DNA of 64,000 bases, taken from assembly GCA_018697195.1 (NCBI GenBank), contig CM031879.1, positions 42,457,378 to 42,521,377 of the forward strand, given 5' to 3'. The DNA is from Certhia americana. Taxonomy: Eukaryota; Chordata; Aves; Passeriformes; Certhiidae. Below are positions 63,471 through 64,000 of the stretch, piece after piece (the stretch's first letter is position 1; every line of letters starts with the position of its first letter). Both the position numbers and the translations under genes were made by a program. The notes under the pieces are model-generated. The model had not been told where the DNA came from, did not search any database, and saw nothing but the letters and a program-made list of their open reading frames with translations.

Positions 63471-64000
63471 TCATCATTAAACAAATCATACATTCAGAGG
63501 CATATGTTTGTGTTCACTCACCTATGAACTCAGAGCAAAGGGCCAGCAGCAGCAGGGAAAGCAGAGAAGTCCCAGCAGTGTCAGCTGGACTGACTTAGCT
63601 AATTAAGTGTGCATAAACAGCAAACATCCATCATCATAAATTATCCTCCAAGTCCCCTTTCACATCCAGTCATCTCCTCACATCTAATGCTTCTTAGACA
63701 ACCCGTGACATTTGTGGCCTGAATCCTGCAAATGACTAGACTGAGTAGGAAATGTGCTCTGTAAACATGCTGTTCATTATAGCTATTTTACCTACTGCCA
63801 GATGGATTGATTTGAAATGGTTTATTGCTTACTCATCCCTTTGCGTATTTGAATTAGATGAGTGAACAAATTGCATAGTAGTCAGGAATCAAGTGCTTCA
63901 GGTCAGCAAAGGTTATGAAACTGCCTTTTCTGCCTCCAGAGGCTGTTGCAGGGGAGCTGAAAATTTTGCATGTGGGTATTTTTATCTGAACAGAGTTTGG
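63471..64000. other. Unique sequence, no gene seen
   Basis: The stretch is AT-rich with homeodomain-like cores (GCTAATTAAG near 63,598) and an E-box, CAGATGG, near 63,800. No coding or repeat signal is visible. Confidence 0.5.

Noticed and set aside
1..64000. CRISPR arrays, operons, phage or plasmid genes, tRNA and rRNA genes
   Set aside because: None is visible. The repeat content and composition are those of a bird nuclear genome.

Overview
The window looks like nuclear DNA from a bird. It is AT-rich and gene-poor. It carries several CR1 LINE fragments, including the avian CR1 3' end and a recognisable CR1 ORF2 C-terminus, and one solo LTR of a type widespread in birds and abundant in songbirds. 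It has a single dense CpG island. Nothing is organised like a prokaryote or a virus: there are no operons, no long conserved ORFs, no CRISPR array and no tRNA or rRNA gene that I can see. Nearly all open frames are chance or repeat-derived.

Layout. (1) Positions 1-55,700 are A/C-leaning on the + strand and look like intron or intergenic DNA. They hold CR1 fragments at 3.1-3.7, 9.5, 13.1-13.3, 15.4 and 48.1-48.7 kb, homopolymer and simple repeats, and some possible small exons on the minus strand. (2) Positions 55,740-56,740 are a CpG island with many GC boxes. On the minus strand it has three good splice donors, so I read it as the promoter and first exon(s) of a gene transcribed leftward. 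(3) Positions 56,740-62,900 are T/G-leaning on the + strand and have no convincing gene. This compositional flip is what a divergent promoter would leave. (4) Positions 62,902-63,470 are a solo endogenous-retrovirus LTR on the + strand with a TATA-like box and an ATTAAA signal, followed by unique sequence to the end.

How the parts may work together. On the minus strand I can connect, by splice sites and reading phase only, a first exon in the island (coding 55,987-56,068) to a membrane-spanning exon at 32,988-33,061. Further left is a set of possible small exons at 9.1, 8.7, 7.6, 5.0-5.2, 3.9-4.1 and 0.16-0.34 kb. Several neighbouring pairs agree in phase. I do not recognise the protein, and not every junction fits, so this is a testable model rather than an annotation. 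No previously undescribed system is evident. The points most worth checking are the hypothetical minus-strand gene, the compositional flip at the island, and a few motif-dense noncoding stretches.
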